Positions 18,373-27,729 of a stretch of 64,000 nt of DNA are shown here, piece after piece (the stretch's first letter is position 1; each line of letters opens with the position of its first letter). The notes beneath the pieces were generated by a model. The model ran no database searches, was not told the origin of the DNA, and was given only the letters and a program-made list of their open reading frames with translations. Both the position numbers and the translations under genes were made by a program. The stretch comes from Verrucomicrobiaceae bacterium (GTDB taxonomy: Bacteria > Verrucomicrobiota > Verrucomicrobiia > Verrucomicrobiales > Verrucomicrobiaceae): NCBI GenBank assembly GCA_016795375.1, contig JAEUHJ010000153.1, positions 1 through 64,000 of the forward strand, read 5' to 3'.

Positions 18373-18795
18373 TCAAACTTTCCAAGGATTGACCAGCGCC
18401 AAGGTCTTCGGGAAGTCCTTCTCGTTGCGCGTCACCATCGTCAGCCCGTGCATTTCGGCCGTCGCAGCGAGGAGCGTGTCCACGAAGGGCGGCTTGCGCC
18501 TCGTCAGCCGTTCTTCGCGGCTGTAAACCGGTCCCCAGAAGCTCATCAGCGCCCGATCTACCGGCAGGATGCGACCGGCGTTCTCCATGCCATCCGTGAT
18601 GGTGTTGAACCATGCCATCAATCGATGCTTTCGGTTGCTGTCTTTCATCTTGGTGATGCCTCGTTCCACCTCGCCGAGCGTCAAAACGGACACCGCGCAC
18701 TCATGGCGGTGAAGCGAGAACCAGTGAATGACGTTCGCGTCCTGTTTCCGCTTTGTCGGCTCACTCAGAACCATCGTGTCGATCAGGTATTTCAT
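18373..18795 (-). CDS. vapC: VapC-family PIN-domain toxin
   Basis: 140 residues, typical VapC/FitB length. Starts MKYLIDTMVLSE with the first catalytic Asp, followed by TLGEVERGI (Glu), and FVDTLLAATAEMHGLTMVTRNEKDF with the C-terminal acidic residues of the PIN active site. PIN toxins of this class cleave RNA, often tRNA. Its start overlaps the stop of the Phd-type antitoxin by 4 bases, the usual antitoxin-first order. It lies on the strand opposite to the SUF genes and interrupts the sufB-sufD interval. Confidence 0.9.
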   Translation of the reverse strand: MKYLIDTMVLSEPTKRKQDANVIHWFSLHRHECAVSVLTLGEVERGITKMKDSNRKHRLMAWFNTITDGMENAGRILPVDRALMSFWGPVYSREERLTRRKPPFVDTLLAATAEMHGLTMVTRNEKDFPKTLALVNPWKV

Positions 18796-19067
18796 GAGAA
18801 ATCGACGTCACGCGGCACGCCAGGCGTGCGGAAGATGCGCTTGTGCAAGGTCTTGTCAGGACAAGCCAGCAAGTGGGCCAGCAGATCAAATTTTCCCTCC
18901 TTCGCCGGAGCCAGTTTCCGAAACTCCTCCTGTGACATCACCACCACCACCGGCTTGCCGTGGCGCGTGATTGTCTGTGCGCCGTCGGTGATCGCACGGT
19001 TCACCACCTCACTGAAACGGTTCTTGGCCGTCTGGAGCTGCCACTCGGACTTTTTTGCTGCTTTCAT
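18792..19067 (-). CDS. Phd/YefM-family antitoxin
   Basis: 91 residues. WQLQTAKNRFSEVVNRAI, then TRHGKPVVVVMSQEEFRKL is the Phd/YefM DNA-binding and dimerisation domain. The C-terminal part (about 60-91) would wrap the toxin. It overlaps vapC by ATGA. As with other Phd proteins it should repress its own promoter alone and with toxin; the promoter would lie in the 58 bases between it and sufD, which is transcribed divergently, so the antitoxin could touch sufD expression. Confidence 0.9.
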   Translation of the reverse strand: MKAAKKSEWQLQTAKNRFSEVVNRAITDGAQTITRHGKPVVVVMSQEEFRKLAPAKEGKFDLLAHLLACPDKTLHKRIFRTPGVPRDVDFS

Positions 19068-19125
19068 GCCGCCAAGACTAACCGCCCCGTTCTGGCCAGT
19101 CTAGCCAGATTTTCTTATTCCCAAC

Positions 19126-20412
19126 ATGCCCTCCGCTCTCCTCACGCTCTCTCCCACCCGCGATTCCTCCACGCCCGGCTGGTTCCGCGCTCGCTCAGAT
19201 GCCGCCTGGACCGATTTCCAGTCCCTGCCACTTCCGGGCCTCAAAGACGAAAACTGGCGCTACTCAAACGCGAAGAAGATCGAGCTCGAAACGCATGCTC
19301 CGGCCAAACAGCCGACCGCGGAGCAGTCGAAAGCCGCTCTCGCAGCCACGGAAGGGCTCAAGGAGCGTGCAGCGCGATTCGTCTTCGTGAATGACACGCT
19401 CGTCGAATCTGATACGAGCGGCCTTCCGGCAGGCGTCGTGTGCGTGAGCCTCGCGGAGGCCCTCAAATCACACGAAGCGGACCTGCAGCAGCACTTCATG
19501 AAGGGCGATCTGCCGCTCGGCTCGGCGAAATTCGCCGCGCTGCACCTCGCGCATGTCAAAGCGGGCACCGTCATCCTCGTGCCGAAAAACGTCGTCATCG
19601 AAAAGCCCGTCGAAATCTTCCACTGGGTCGTCGGTGATCACGCGGCCATCTTTCCGCATACACTCGTCGTCACCGGCGATCACGCGCAGGTCAGCGTCGT
19701 CGATCATTACCGCAGTCTCGAAGGCGAAGGCGGCCTCAGCATCGCCATCGCTGATCTCGTCGGCGGCAGCGGCAGCAAGATCACCTACGCCGCCTGCCAG
19801 GAGCTCGCCGATGACGCCCAGGCGCTGCATCTTTCCAGCATCACCGCCGGACGCGATGCCAGCGTGAAAAGCTTCCAGGTGCAGCTCGGCGCCGCCTTCA
19901 GCCGCAGCGAAAGCGTCAGCGATCTTGTCGGCGAAGGCGCCCGCAGCGACATGCTCAGCGTCTCCATGCCCATCGGCGATCAAATCGTCGATCAGCGCAC
20001 GCTTCAGCGTCACAAGGCACCTCACGCCACGAGCGATCTGCTCTACAAAAACGCGCTCTACGGCAAATCGCGCTCCGTGTTCAGCGGCCTCATCATCGTC
20101 GATGAAGGCGCGCACTACACCGACGCCTATCAAACGTGCCGCAACCTGCTCAACAGCAACGAAGCCGAAGCCAACAGCCTCCCCGGCCTCGAAATCAACG
20201 CCGACCAGGTCAAATGCAGCCACGGCAGCACCAGCGGCCCCATCGCCGATGAAGAGCTCTTCTACCTCAAAGCCCGCGGCATCCCCGACACCGAAAGCCG
20301 CCGCCTCATCGTCGAAGGCTTCCTTGCCGACGTCATCGAACGTTTCGGCAACAGCGAGGTGCTCGACACCCTCGTTGCCCGCATCGACGAGAAACTCGAG
20401 CGCGCAGCGTGA
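19126..20412 (+). CDS. sufD: Fe-S cluster assembly protein SufD
   Basis: 428 residues. The N-terminal part has PLPGLKDENWRYSN (a SufD hallmark near 37-52); the C-terminal beta-helix contains HKAPHATSDLLYKNALY, FSGLIIVDEGAHYTDAYQ and the conserved CSHGSTSGPI. It pairs with SufB on SufC. It reads in the same direction as sufC and sufB but has its own divergent upstream region shared with the Phd antitoxin. A paired-hairpin repeat starts 6 bases after its stop. Confidence 0.95.
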   Translation: MPSALLTLSPTRDSSTPGWFRARSDAAWTDFQSLPLPGLKDENWRYSNAKKIELETHAPAKQPTAEQSKAALAATEGLKERAARFVFVNDTLVESDTSGLPAGVVCVSLAEALKSHEADLQQHFMKGDLPLGSAKFAALHLAHVKAGTVILVPKNVVIEKPVEIFHWVVGDHAAIFPHTLVVTGDHAQVSVVDHYRSLEGEGGLSIAIADLVGGSGSKITYAACQELADDAQALHLSSITAGRDASVKSFQVQLGAAFSRSESVSDLVGEGARSDMLSVSMPIGDQIVDQRTLQRHKAPHATSDLLYKNALYGKSRSVFSGLIIVDEGAHYTDAYQTCRNLLNSNEAEANSLPGLEINADQVKCSHGSTSGPIADEELFYLKARGIPDTESRRLIVEGFLADVIERFGNSEVLDTLVARIDEKLERAA

Positions 20413-20417
20413 ACACA

Positions 20418-20536
20418 GTGGTCCGCACAGTCCTGTGTGCGGTGCCCCGATGACACTTCGCGCTCAGTAGTAAGGCAAAGGTAATTCGGAGCTTCTGCTG
20501 ATTGCGGAGCGTCGCACAGAGGACTGTGCGGGCCAC
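20418..20536. repeat. Intergenic inverted repeat, paired hairpins (type A)
   Basis: Arms 20418-20442 and 20512-20536 are inverted copies matching at 22 of 25 positions, around a 69-base spacer. Each arm also folds by itself: CGCACAG-AGGA-CTGTGCG in the right arm (20513-20530) and a slightly imperfect form in the left. It fills the convergent gap between sufD and alr, starting 6 bases after one stop and ending 1 base before the other. It may act as a two-way terminator or be a REP/BIME-like mobile repeat. Confidence 0.8.
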
Positions 20537-20537
20537 T

Positions 20538-21641
20538 CTACACATACACCCGCGGCACTCGCGCGTGGATGTTCGTGAGCACCTCATACGGGATCGTGCC
20601 GGCCCAGTCGGCCACGTCTTGCGCCGAAATGCCGTCGCCAATGAGCGTGACAGTGTCGCCGTTGCAGGCGGTGCCCCATTCGAGGTTCACCATGAACTGA
20701 TCCATGCACACGCGGCCAGCGATCGGATGCCGCTGGCCGCGAATGACGACCTGGCCGCGGTTCGACAGCGCACGAAAATAGCCGTCGCCATAACCGACTG
20801 GCACGGTGACGACGCGCACCGGATGATCCGCCTTCCATGTGCTGCCGTAGCTCACGGCATGGCCAGGCTGCACGACCTTGAAGTACACGACTTCGGATTT
20901 CCAGCTCAGCGCCGGTTTCACCGTCACGCTTTGCCTCGTCTCACGCGAGGGATACACGCCGTAAAGCATGATGCCGGGCCGCACGAGGTCGAGGTGGCTC
21001 TCTGGGAGTTGCAAAATTCCGCCGGAGTTCGCGATGTGACGCTGCGGCGGCTTGAGACCGCGTTTCGGATAAAACTCGAGCACTTCCAAGAATCGCGCCA
21101 ACTGCTCCTTCGCGCTCGTGAGGTCTTCCGCGTCCGAATTGGCGAAGTGAGAGTATATCCCGGAGATCTCGATGTTTTGAAACGTCAGGCTGGCCTCCAG
21201 CAATTTCTCCGCGCTATACCAATGCACGCCGATGCGCTCCATGCCGGTGTCGATTTTCAAATGCACGCGCGCCTTCTTTTTCGCCGCAGCGGCCGCGTCG
21301 TCGATCTGGCGCATTTTGTCGATGGAGGAGGCCGCCATCATCAAATCATGCTCGATGAACCGCGGAATCTGCCGCGCCACCACACCGCCAAACACGAGAA
21401 CCGGCTGCGTGATGCCTGCACGACGCAAAACGACAGCTTCTTCAAGCAGCGCGACGCCCAAACACGCCGCGCCATGCGTCGCAAGATGCCGCGCCACCTC
21501 GACGAGGCCGTGGCCATACGCGTTCGCCTTCACCACCGGCATCAGCTCCGCAGCGCCCACATGCGCACGGATCGTGTCAAAATTCTGCGCGATCGTGCCG
21601 AGGCTGACTTCGACGTGGGTGGGGCGGATGGCGTCTTCCAT
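20538..21641 (-). CDS. alr: Alanine racemase
   Basis: 367 residues, standard length. The PLP lysine is in PVVKANAYGHG (about 38). The TIM-barrel domain includes KIDTGMERIGV and HFANSDAED; the C-terminal beta domain has the catalytic Tyr in VSYGSTW and the VCMDQFMVNL motif. It makes D-alanine for peptidoglycan. It lies 58 bases downstream of the DUF1802 gene on the same strand; the gap between them is filled by an inverted repeat. Confidence 0.96.
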   Translation of the reverse strand: MEDAIRPTHVEVSLGTIAQNFDTIRAHVGAAELMPVVKANAYGHGLVEVARHLATHGAACLGVALLEEAVVLRRAGITQPVLVFGGVVARQIPRFIEHDLMMAASSIDKMRQIDDAAAAAKKKARVHLKIDTGMERIGVHWYSAEKLLEASLTFQNIEISGIYSHFANSDAEDLTSAKEQLARFLEVLEFYPKRGLKPPQRHIANSGGILQLPESHLDLVRPGIMLYGVYPSRETRQSVTVKPALSWKSEVVYFKVVQPGHAVSYGSTWKADHPVRVVTVPVGYGDGYFRALSNRGQVVIRGQRHPIAGRVCMDQFMVNLEWGTACNGDTVTLIGDGISAQDVADWAGTIPYEVLTNIHARVPRVYV

Positions 21642-21696
21642 GGAGTGGCGACGATTCGTCGCCCCGCACTTTATGCCGACGAATCGTCGGCGCTCC
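21642..21696. repeat. Intergenic inverted repeat, paired hairpins (type B)
   Basis: Arms 21642-21663 and 21675-21696 are inverted copies (19 of 22 matches) with an 11-base spacer. Each arm is itself a 7-3-7 palindrome (GGCGACG-ATT-CGTCGCC and GCCGACG-AAT-CGTCGGC); the differences between arms are compensatory, so the stems are kept. It fills the whole gap between the DUF1802 stop and the alr start codon. Confidence 0.8.
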
Positions 21697-21699
21697 AGA

Positions 21700-22275
21700 T
21701 CAATCCAGCACCGTCTTCAATTTTGCGGCGATCTTCGCAAAAGCTTCATCGCTTAGCGCGGGCGTCGCGCTGGCGGCCATCGGGAGGCCCTCCTCGGGCA
21801 GCGTGATCCACGAGCGGCAGCCGCCGTAGCTCTTTGAATACGGGAAATGCCAGCGCTGCGGGAGCTTGTAGGCACGCACGAGGGCGACGTGCAGGCAGCT
21901 TTCGTCGTCATAAACGAAGCGCTCTTTGACGACATCCTCGTTCCAGATGTGCAACGGGGCCAAAGCGGCGACTTTGTCCCAATCCGTGACCTTCCACACC
22001 TGCTCGAGGGTGGCGCAGCCGTCGATATCGACGGTCTGGCGCTCCTCTTCCGGCGGAAAAGCGCGTTGTGTGTTCTCGGGCGTCCAACTCAGATCGGCGG
22101 CCTGATTGTGAAACCAGGTCGGGAACAGGAAGAACTCGCGATGCTTCCACTGAAAGCCGCTGCGGCCCTCGTGGATGCCGCCTTTGCGCAAAATGATGCT
22201 CAAACGGCCCTGCGTGAGCGCATCGCAGACGAAGGACCATTCTTTGAAACCGGTGGGGGCGGGAAATTGGAGCAT
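21700..22275 (-). CDS. DUF1802-family protein
   Basis: 191 residues from the ATG at 22275 (MLQFPAPTGFKEW); the frame is open further upstream but that part looks non-coding. The N-terminal pattern GFKEWSFVCDALTQGRLSII, LRKGGIHEGR and REFFLFPTWFHNQ is characteristic of DUF1802. The function of this family is unknown. It is rich in Trp and aromatic residues. It lies upstream of alr on the same strand and is divergent from a methyltransferase gene. Confidence 0.8.
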   Translation of the reverse strand: MLQFPAPTGFKEWSFVCDALTQGRLSIILRKGGIHEGRSGFQWKHREFFLFPTWFHNQAADLSWTPENTQRAFPPEEERQTVDIDGCATLEQVWKVTDWDKVAALAPLHIWNEDVVKERFVYDDESCLHVALVRAYKLPQRWHFPYSKSYGGCRSWITLPEEGLPMAASATPALSDEAFAKIAAKLKTVLD

Positions 22276-22386
22276 CGCCGCAAATACAATGCCGTCACAG
22301 GCCGTGCAAGTGCTGGCAGGGTGGCAAAAGCACGCCATCGTGCGCCTTGCCACGCGACGGACAACCCACCCGCGGACGATTTTGAA

Positions 22387-22983
22387 ATGAACATCACGAA
22401 CTGGGATCAGGCCTATCAGGAAAATTTCACGCCATGGGACAAGGGGCGGCCTTCACCGCCGCTGGTGGCGTGGTTTTCACGAAACAAGATCGCAGGTCGT
22501 GTGCTGGTGCCTGGATGCGGGGCAGGGCATGATGTGGCGCACCTGCGATCACTCGGCATCGACGCCACAGGGCTCGACATCGCCCCCACCGCAATCGAAC
22601 GTGCGAAGACGTGTCATCCACAGCATGCAGATCACTTTGTTCTTGGCGACCTGTTCACGTTCCGCGGCGGATACGATGCCGTGGTCGAGCACACCTGTCT
22701 CTGCGCCCTGCCGCCGGAGCTGCGGCCAAATTACCGAGACGCCGTGGCGTCGCTGCTTGAACCGGGCGGATTGCTGGTGGGCGTGTTTTACATCAATCCT
22801 GACCTTGATCCGGGCGAGACCGGGCCACCGTTCGGCATCTCACCCGACGAGCTGAGTGTGTTGTTTGGCGGACGTTTTGAAACGATCTCGAGCCAGGTGC
22901 CTGATGCAGCCTTTCCTGGTCGTGAAGGCCGGGAGCTGCTGCGCGTGATGAAACTCATGCCAGGCAAGATTGGAACTCCTTGA
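22387..22983 (+). CDS. SAM-dependent methyltransferase, TPMT-like
   Basis: 198 residues from the ATG at 22387. NWDQAYQ and TPWDKGRPSPPL at the N-terminus followed by the SAM-binding motif VLVPGCGAGHDV and GLDIAPTAIERA are diagnostic of the thiopurine S-methyltransferase-like family. Later EHTCLCALPPELRPNY and FGISPDEL also match that family. The substrate is unknown; bacterial members methylate sulfur, selenium or halide compounds. It is convergent with tpiA, with only 19 bases between the genes. Confidence 0.88.
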   Translation: MNITNWDQAYQENFTPWDKGRPSPPLVAWFSRNKIAGRVLVPGCGAGHDVAHLRSLGIDATGLDIAPTAIERAKTCHPQHADHFVLGDLFTFRGGYDAVVEHTCLCALPPELRPNYRDAVASLLEPGGLLVGVFYINPDLDPGETGPPFGISPDELSVLFGGRFETISSQVPDAAFPGREGRELLRVMKLMPGKIGTP

Positions 22984-23002
22984 GCCAACCAGCCTCCTGC
23001 CA

Positions 23003-23803
23003 TCAGGAGTTCTCGTTCGTCCAGTCGATGGCCGCACGGCAGATTTCCCAGAAGGAGCCTGTCTCCAGCGAGGCTCCGCCGACGAGGGCTCCATCGACAT
23101 CCGGCTGGGCGATGAGCTCGGCCATGTTGTTCGGCTTCACGCTGCCGCCGTATTGGATGCGGATTTTCACGGCCACATCGGCCCCGAAGATGTCGCCGAG
23201 GACTTTGCGGCAGAAGGCGTGGGCCTCCTGCGCCTGCTGGGAGGTGGCGGTGCGGCCGGTGCCGATGGCCCACACGGGCTCATAGGCGATGACGATGTCC
23301 GTGACACGGCGCGGGCCGACCTCGGCCAGTGATTCGCGGAGCTGGCTTTCGAGCACCTGCTCGATCTGGCCTCCGTCACGCTCGGCGAGGGTCTCGCCGA
23401 TGCAAAGGATGGGGTGAAGGCGTGCTTCGAGCGCGGCGAGCACTTTCGCATTCACGATGGCATTTGTCTCGCCGTAGAGACTGCGGCGCTCGCTGTGGCC
23501 GAGGATGACATGCTTGCAGCCGCATTCCTTGATCATGCGGGCGTTGATCTCCCCGGTGAAAGCACCGGCGGGCTGGGCGCTCATGTTTTGCGCGGCCAGC
23601 TCGACACTCTGCTCACGGGCGTTTTGCAGGGCGTTCATGGAGCGCTCCAGGCTCACGAAAGGCGGGGCGATGACGATCTGGATCGGACACTTGTCCGGGG
23701 CCAGGCGGGCGAAGGCGCGAAGAAAGTCGTCGGACTCCTGCGGAGTCATGTGCATTTTCCAATTGGCGGCGACGATGGGTTTGCGGAAGTGAGCGATGGG
23801 CAT
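23003..23803 (-). CDS. tpiA: Triosephosphate isomerase
   Basis: 266 residues from the ATG at 23803. Catalytic residues: Lys in AANWKMH, His in LGHSERR and Glu in AYEPVWAIGTG; phosphate-binding loop YGGSVKPNN near the C-terminus. It interconverts dihydroxyacetone phosphate and glyceraldehyde 3-phosphate. It lies 31 bases downstream of pgk on the same strand, a common glycolytic operon order. Confidence 0.97.
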   Translation of the reverse strand: MPIAHFRKPIVAANWKMHMTPQESDDFLRAFARLAPDKCPIQIVIAPPFVSLERSMNALQNAREQSVELAAQNMSAQPAGAFTGEINARMIKECGCKHVILGHSERRSLYGETNAIVNAKVLAALEARLHPILCIGETLAERDGGQIEQVLESQLRESLAEVGPRRVTDIVIAYEPVWAIGTGRTATSQQAQEAHAFCRKVLGDIFGADVAVKIRIQYGGSVKPNNMAELIAQPDVDGALVGGASLETGSFWEICRAAIDWTNENS

Positions 23804-23834
23804 GGCTGCGGAAATGGGAAGTTGGAATGACGAA

Positions 23835-25049
23835 TTACTTGTCTTTGAGGCAGGCGACTCCGGGGAGGATTTTGCCTTCGAGGAGTTCGAGGGAGGCACC
23901 GCCGCCGGTGGAGATGAAAGTCATCTTGTCGCCAAGCTTTGCCTTTTTGACGGCCTTCACGCTGTCGCCGCCACCAATGATATTTTTCGCGCCAGCATTG
24001 GCCGCCATGGCCTCGGCGACATCAAAGGTGCCTTTCGATGCCTCTTTGATTTCGAACACGCCCATCGGCCCGTTCCAGATGACGGTCTTCGCTTTGGAAA
24101 TTTCCTCATTGAAGAGTTTTACCGATTCAGGGCCGATATCGACGCCCTCCCAACCATCCGGGATGCTTTCGTTCACGCCGGTGTATTTCGTCGCGCCGAG
24201 CTTCTTCGCGTCGAAATCGAACACGTCGGTGATCATGGCATCGACGGGGATGAGCAGCTTCACGCCACGCTCCTTGGCCTTGTCGAGAGCGGCCTGCGCG
24301 ATCGGTTCCCACTCGGGTTTGTAGAGGCTTTTGCCGATGCTGATGCCCTGCACGATCTTGCGGAAGGTGTAGGCCATGCCGCCGCCGATGATGATGGTGT
24401 CCGCCTTTTCGAGCAGGCGGTTGATGACGCCGATTTTGTCGCTGACCTTCGCGCCACCGAGGATGACGACGAAGGGGCGGTCCGGCGTTTCGAGCTCGTC
24501 ATTGAGCCAGGTGAGCTCTTTTTCCATCAGCAGGCCGGAAACGGCCGGGAGATAGTCCGCGATGCCTGCGGTGGAGCTGTGCGCACGATGCGCGGAGCCG
24601 AAGGCGTCGTTGACGAAGACTTCGGCGAGATCCGCCATGCCTTTGGCGAGTGTGGCGTCGTTTTTCTCCTCTCCGGCGTGGAAGCGGGTGTTTTCGAGCA
24701 AAAGCACGTCGCCATTGCCCAGTGCGAGTGCTTTGGCCTTCGCTTCGTCACCGATACAGTCACTGGCAAAGGCCACCGGCTTGCCGATGAGGGCGCTGAG
24801 GATCGGCGCGACGGGGGCGAGGGACTGTTTCGGATCGCGCCGGCCTTTCGGGCGGCCGAGATGACTGGCTAAAATGATGCGGGCACCTTTTTCGATGAGG
24901 GCTTTGATCGTCGGCAGCGTCTCCTGGATGCGCGTGGCGTCCGTGATGACCATCTGGCCGTCTTTTTCCTCCAGCGGCACATTGAAATCGACACGCACAA
25001 AGACGCGTTTTCCGGTGAGATCGAGGTCACGAAGGGTCTGTTTGGGCAT
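23835..25049 (-). CDS. pgk: Phosphoglycerate kinase
   Basis: 404 residues from the ATG at 25049 ([11 protein letters not shown]). Substrate-binding residues: [27 protein letters not shown]; nucleotide-binding [11 protein letters not shown] and [10 protein letters not shown]; the C-terminal [13 protein letters not shown]. It makes ATP from 1,3-bisphosphoglycerate in glycolysis. The operon with tpiA is clear. gap is not adjacent: upstream lies the Wzz cluster end, 140 bases away, on the same strand. Confidence 0.97.
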   Translation of the reverse strand: MPKQTLRDLDLTGKRVFVRVDFNVPLEEKDGQMVITDATRIQETLPTIKALIEKGARIILASHLGRPKGRRDPKQSLAPVAPILSALIGKPVAFASDCIGDEAKAKALALGNGDVLLLENTRFHAGEEKNDATLAKGMADLAEVFVNDAFGSAHRAHSSTAGIADYLPAVSGLLMEKELTWLNDELETPDRPFVVILGGAKVSDKIGVINRLLEKADTIIIGGGMAYTFRKIVQGISIGKSLYKPEWEPIAQAALDKAKERGVKLLIPVDAMITDVFDFDAKKLGATKYTGVNESIPDGWEGVDIGPESVKLFNEEISKAKTVIWNGPMGVFEIKEASKGTFDVAEAMAANAGAKNIIGGGDSVKAVKKAKLGDKMTFISTGGGASLELLEGKILPGVACLKDK

Positions 25050-25189
25050 GGGCTTTTTTGGGGATGGGGGCGCTATCCATCGCAAGTTTCACGCCCTGCG
25101 CAAGGGCACATTCAGATGCAAGGGGGACGGCGTCGCCGGCATGATGGCCGTGAAAAGTTCATTCACGACAATGTGTCACGCTGTGGACT

Positions 25190-26497
25190 TCAATGAGATG
25201 CGGTGGAGCGTGTGGAATGCCCGGGCTTCACCTCAAGGACGTCTTTGCGACAGGAACACAACCAGAGAAGCAGCAACGCGCCAACCTGGGATGCGGCGAT
25301 GCATGCTGGCAGTGTCGGACGCACGGCCACTCCCAATGGAGAAGGGGGCTCGATCACAAAAAAACGCGGCGGGTTGGTGAGCGCGGCGGATGCGAGCATC
25401 TGCCGCTGGTTGAAAGCCTTGCGCAGGGCGCTTTCCAGGCCGCTGACGGTCTGCTTCAACCGCACATACTCAGGATTGAAGCGCGCGGCGCCGATGGCGT
25501 TGATTTGCTCCTTGTTGGCGGCGGTTTCCTTGGCGAGCCAGATTCCGGCGGCTTTCACGGATTCAACCGCCACCTGGAGAGCTTCTCTTTGGGCCGTCAG
25601 CTCATCCAGGAGGCGTTGCCTGCTGGATGCGAGTGTTTTTTTAGCCGCGAGCACCTCCTCATGTTGCTCACCGTAGGCTGCTTCCAGCGCCGCGAGTCCT
25701 GCGGTGTTGCCCAGGACTTCCGACCATGCCTCGGAGACACCGGAGCTGCGTTTTGAGACGAGATTCATCATGTTGCCACCTCCGCCGCCGCCGGTCTGCA
25801 ACTCGTAGGCGTCGGCCATCTCGAAGCCGGATGACGGCGGCACGTTTTTTCCGGCGTGGATGCCGGCGAGCGCTGTTTCCAGCAGCGCGAGCATGCTTTG
25901 ATAGCGATTGGCGCGGACCGTGAGATCCGAGTGGAGGTTTTCAAGCTGGGAGGCGCGGCGCTGTTTTTCACGCAACCGGTACTCACGTTCGAGCGGGTCG
26001 CCTGTCTGTTCCCCGATGGTTTGAAGGGCTGCACGGTGCTGCCGCAACTGCTGCTCGAGCGACTTGATGCCGGCCTCCACCTGCCGCAGACCGGCGGCCT
26101 GTTCCTCCTGCCAGAGGCGGTTGTCCAGGGCGCGTCGCTCCTCCAGCAAGGCGGCGGCCAGCGAAACAGCGAGCTGCGGCGAGGGAGCCGCCACATCGAG
26201 GTGGATCGTGCGGCTGAAGGAATTGATGCCGACTGTGACGGCCTGGCGGACAGCCGCGGCTGATTGAACCTGTTTTCCGGCCACGGCATCCAGCAGGCGG
26301 CGGTCGTGAAAACCGCGACCGATGGTGCCGGTGATCTGCGTGTCGTCTGCGGGCGCGTAGTCACCCAGGCTGCGCTCCGAGGGCGCGTTCACGACGGCGG
26401 TCAATTCGACGCCGCAGACGTGCTGTTTGGGGCCGACCTTCCAGTACGCGCCAAGCAAGGCCAGGGCGAGCACTTCGATGATGAGAAAGCACTTCAT
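25190..26497 (-). CDS. Wzz/GumC-like chain-length protein, third of three
   Basis: 435 residues. One hydrophobic segment at the N-terminus (about 4-18) and one near the C-terminus (about 400-420), with a long coiled-coil-prone middle rich in Glu, Gln, Ala and Leu (about 130-370). The stretch FNPEYVRLKQTVSGLESAL, then PPRFFVIEPPSPLG, resembles the Pro-rich segment before the second membrane helix in polysaccharide co-polymerases. No tyrosine-kinase domain follows. A poly-Gly insert (TGGGGGGN) lies near 235. The start overlaps the preceding Wzz-like gene by 4 bases. Confidence 0.72.
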   Translation of the reverse strand: MKCFLIIEVLALALLGAYWKVGPKQHVCGVELTAVVNAPSERSLGDYAPADDTQITGTIGRGFHDRRLLDAVAGKQVQSAAAVRQAVTVGINSFSRTIHLDVAAPSPQLAVSLAAALLEERRALDNRLWQEEQAAGLRQVEAGIKSLEQQLRQHRAALQTIGEQTGDPLEREYRLREKQRRASQLENLHSDLTVRANRYQSMLALLETALAGIHAGKNVPPSSGFEMADAYELQTGGGGGGNMMNLVSKRSSGVSEAWSEVLGNTAGLAALEAAYGEQHEEVLAAKKTLASSRQRLLDELTAQREALQVAVESVKAAGIWLAKETAANKEQINAIGAARFNPEYVRLKQTVSGLESALRKAFNQRQMLASAALTNPPRFFVIEPPSPLGVAVRPTLPACIAASQVGALLLLWLCSCRKDVLEVKPGHSTRSTASH

Positions 26498-27729
26498 GCG
26501 TCATTTTTTTTCGATCCCGAACCAAGCAGGCCGATGAGCAGACCGATGACCGGACACGAAAGCAGGGCGACTGAAGGCACGGGGCGTTCCGCCGTGGAGG
26601 GCAGCGAAGGCGGATCCTGGACGACAAAAAGAGCGGCCAGTGAGGTCTTCTGAAGGTCGATCAACTGTCGTGCCTTGACGGTCTCGGTCAGCGATGCCTC
26701 CAGACCCGCCTTGATGGCGCGTTTGGGGCCTTCGACCAGCTCGCGCCGCCGGTCCTCCTGCATGGCGGTGTCGTAGAATTTTTTCTTTTCAGCCAGTTCC
26801 CTCATGCTGCGGTCCAGCGCCGCCAGGGAGGTTTTTTCTTTTTCGATCTGGGTGGAGAGAAAGGATTTCAACTCCAGCTCCAGCGCGGCGACGCGCGCCC
26901 GTGCCACGGCGGCCTTGGAGCTGTTCTCTCCCGATCCGGCGAGCGTTTCAGCGAGTTCTGAGCGACTGGCGGCCAAATTGCGCCGCAGTTCGACAACCCC
27001 CCACTTGCGCAAGGTTTCGGCCTCCTGGAAATACGCGCCCGCGCCGGGCTCCTCTTTGATGGCCCCCAACAGGCCGGCCTTCGACATGGCCTCCAGGGAG
27101 GCGATGGTGCTCTGCAGCCGTGCGCGTTCGACGATGATGCCCGCGAGTGATTTTTCGATGACGGTGATGTTGGCGGAGTAATCGACGGACTGGCGGGAGG
27201 AGCCCAGCTCGCCGGTGATCTGCTGGAGTTGCTTCTCGATACCGGCGGCGATGATGTCGTTCTGCGCCTTCTGAGCAGCGAGGTTTTTTTCAACCATCTG
27301 CTGATGCATTTCCGCACGAGCGTCCAGGAACGCGGCGGCGATGCGACGCGCCATCTCCCGGTCTTTATGACGCGCGGTGATCATCACAAAGGTGGAACCG
27401 ACGACGGGGGAGGCGCGCAGGCAGTCTCGGAGGTCCGCGCCCTGCTCCGCCGGGATGCCGAGTCTGGCGCAGGCGCGTTCGATCACGGCATTGGAGGTGA
27501 AGCTGCTGGCGAAGTCCTCTACCATTTTGAAGATGATCGATGAGGTGTCCTTTTCCGTGGCGCTCTCCACCACTCCTTCGGGATGCGCGTCGAAACCGGC
27601 CAGCCTCACGACAGCTTCGGAGGCATGGCGCGGTACCGACCACAGGAGCATGGCCCCGTTGATGGCGAGCAGCACCGCCGTGGCCAGCAGGCCGCGCCAG
27701 AACCCATGTTGGAGGATGCGAAGGATCAC
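26494..27729 (-). CDS. Wzz/GumC-like chain-length protein, second of three
   Basis: 411 residues. N-terminal membrane helix (about 12-30, GLLATAVLLAINGAMLLW), a long periplasmic part with heptad-like helices (about 130-350), and VVQDPPSLPSTAERPVPS leading to a second helix (about 388-402). This is the layout of Wzz/PCP proteins that set polysaccharide chain length. No kinase domain; the short C-terminus is SGSKKNDA. It overlaps both neighbours by 4 bases (ATGA), implying coupled translation and perhaps a fixed ratio of the three products. Confidence 0.75.
   Translation of the reverse strand: MILRILQHGFWRGLLATAVLLAINGAMLLWSVPRHASEAVVRLAGFDAHPEGVVESATEKDTSSIIFKMVEDFASSFTSNAVIERACARLGIPAEQGADLRDCLRASPVVGSTFVMITARHKDREMARRIAAAFLDARAEMHQQMVEKNLAAQKAQNDIIAAGIEKQLQQITGELGSSRQSVDYSANITVIEKSLAGIIVERARLQSTIASLEAMSKAGLLGAIKEEPGAGAYFQEAETLRKWGVVELRRNLAASRSELAETLAGSGENSSKAAVARARVAALELELKSFLSTQIEKEKTSLAALDRSMRELAEKKKFYDTAMQEDRRRELVEGPKRAIKAGLEASLTETVKARQLIDLQKTSLAALFVVQDPPSLPSTAERPVPSVALLSCPVIGLLIGLLGSGSKKNDA

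Noticed and set aside
22994-23009. CTCCTG-ccat-CAGGAG hairpin at the end of tpiA
   Set aside because: Only 6 base pairs, no T-run and it overlaps the tpiA stop; could be chance.
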